Shown: positions 63,497 through 64,000 of the stretch, one piece after another
How positions within the stretch are numbered: position 1 is the first letter of the stretch
Layout: each line of letters starts with the position of its first letter
Source: Rhizobium sp. BG4
GTDB lineage: Bacteria; Pseudomonadota; Alphaproteobacteria; Rhizobiales; Rhizobiaceae
Reading direction: 5' to 3'
DNA: 64,000 bases
NCBI RefSeq assembly: GCF_016864575.1
Contig: NZ_CP044125.1
Coordinates: forward strand, 2,641,001 to 2,705,000
Program-made: the position numbers and the translations under genes
Notes under the pieces: generated by a model
Seen by the model: the letters and a program-made list of their open reading frames with translations, nothing else
Told to the model about the DNA's origin: nothing
The model's database searches: none

Positions 63497-63703
63497 TCAA
63501 TGATAGGCCAGGAAACCTGCAAGCTCCTGACGGCTGACAGTGATGCCGGCCGCCGCTTTGACCGGATCGGGATGCGTGTAGGACAGGCTTGCCATGTCGG
63601 GCAGGTCGAGTGCCTGCTGCATGTTCATGATGCCGATGGCGCGACGGCCGTTTACGCCGTTTACGCTAACCTCGACGATACAGTTCGTCTTCCGGTTTTC
63701 CAT
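63497..63703 (-). CDS. Small hypothetical protein
   Basis: A 68-aa protein beginning MENRKTNCIVEVSVNGVNG, with no recognised domain, no membrane segment and no signal peptide. GGGAGGA lies about seven bases before the ATG at 63703, a very strong ribosome site; the frame extends to 63742 but this start is favoured. The gap of 206 bases to the pseudouridine synthase gene shows nothing clear. Confidence 0.65.
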   Translation of the reverse strand: MENRKTNCIVEVSVNGVNGRRAIGIMNMQQALDLPDMASLSYTHPDPVKAAAGITVSRQELAGFLAYH

Positions 63704-63779
63704 GATTAGTCCTCCCTCGTTATATGATCTAATACCTTGCATTAAAAATTGGTTTTTCTAAGACCTAAGTATTTACGGA

Positions 63780-63805
63780 CCTTGGCGAATTTAAGGTCGC
63801 CAAGG
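63780..63805. other. Hairpin in the gap before the 63497-63703 gene
   Basis: CCTTGGCGA (63780-63788) pairs perfectly with TCGCCAAGG (63797-63805). No T-run follows on either strand, so it may be a weak terminator for the gene at the window edge or an mRNA feature. Confidence 0.4.
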
Positions 63806-63840
63806 CCCGCAATAAGTCATAATTATTGTGCGTCGCGGTA

Positions 63841-64000
63841 TCAGCGCCACCAGTTGCGCTGCGGTGGTTGCTGCTGGCCGCTGACGAGATATCCGGCAAG
63901 GAAGCCGAGCGCGCCGACAAGCGCCAGCGCCGTGGTCGTGGCGGCCGGATGTTCGCGGGCGGCGCCTGCGGCGGCCTTTCCTTCGGCGCGGATATGGGCA
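63841..64000 (-). CDS. C-terminal end of an ElaB/DUF883-like membrane protein (5' end outside window)
   Basis: The last 53 residues of a minus-strand gene are present, ending RNWWR and a TGA at 63841-63843. They contain AAREHPAATTTALALVGALG then FLAGYLVSGQQQ, a single late membrane helix after an Ala-rich stretch. This resembles the tail of ElaB/DUF883 proteins, which bind to ribosomes or membranes in stationary cells. Too little is present to be sure. Confidence 0.6.
   Translation of the reverse strand, partial: AHIRAEGKAAAGAAREHPAATTTALALVGALGFLAGYLVSGQQQPPQRNWWR

Overview
The window reads as chromosomal DNA of an alphaproteobacterium in the Rhizobium/Agrobacterium/Sinorhizobium group. The grounds are a high-GC, densely packed gene set, serC-serA in tandem, a long-type PurC, RIME-like palindromic intergenic repeats, a CbtBA cobalt transporter behind a B12 riboswitch, an EcfG-type stress promoter and, above all, a complete K-antigen (capsular polysaccharide) rkp-1-type cluster. 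Species cannot be fixed from sequence alone.

Layout. 1-2.4 kb: serC (3' part) and serA, the first steps of serine synthesis. 2.4-12.8 kb: a YidB-like protein; a Zn/Cd/Pb P-type ATPase with a divergent MerR regulator and a textbook MerR operator between them; a PAS-GGDEF-EAL protein; a LysR regulator divergent from a TDT/SLAC1-type transporter broken by two 1-base frameshifts; an MscS channel; and mnmA. 12.8-15.8 kb: tRNA-Met, a small glycine-zipper ORF, and a family 8 glycosyltransferase lying between two copies of the 3' end of a membrane GGDEF-EAL gene, which looks like an insertion scar. 16.2-30.2 kb: rkpU-rkpA-G-H-I-J, comprising an outer-membrane export lipoprotein, a 2474-aa type I PKS/FAS, an alpha-oxoamine synthase, a short-chain reductase, a membrane sulfatase-like transferase and a KpsS-like capsule protein. 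A perfect FNR/FixK half-site pair lies upstream of rkpA.

30.2-36.4 kb: two small stress-type proteins, a CHASE3 histidine kinase with a partner response regulator, a CobC-like phosphatase, the B12 riboswitch with cbtB and cbtA, a palindromic repeat element and a sulfite-oxidase-fold enzyme. 36.5-44.3 kb: a DctB/DctD-like two-component system, then tctC-tctB-tctA (tripartite tricarboxylate transporter) and an M20 amidohydrolase, with RIME-like repeats between genes. 44.4-51.9 kb (minus strand): a LacI regulator, a polyamine-type ABC transporter, a nucleoside hydrolase and adenine deaminase, probably one operon for uptake and salvage of a purine nucleoside. 52.0-58.8 kb (minus): a complete RND efflux system (MFP, RND pump, NodT/TolC channel) with a TetR regulator. 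58.9-64 kb (minus): purC, an SLC13/RCK transporter, a phosphoribosyltransferase, an rRNA pseudouridine synthase, a small hypothetical gene and the 3' end of an ElaB/DUF883-like gene.

The most noteworthy items are the rkp-1 cluster with sphingolipid-like chemistry and a possible oxygen-responsive site; the GT8 insertion scar beside tRNA-Met; apparent frameshifts in the TDT transporter and at the dctB 5' end; a GAFPGA (not GAFTGA) motif in the DctD-like regulator; and the ABC transporter/nucleoside hydrolase/adenine deaminase operon.
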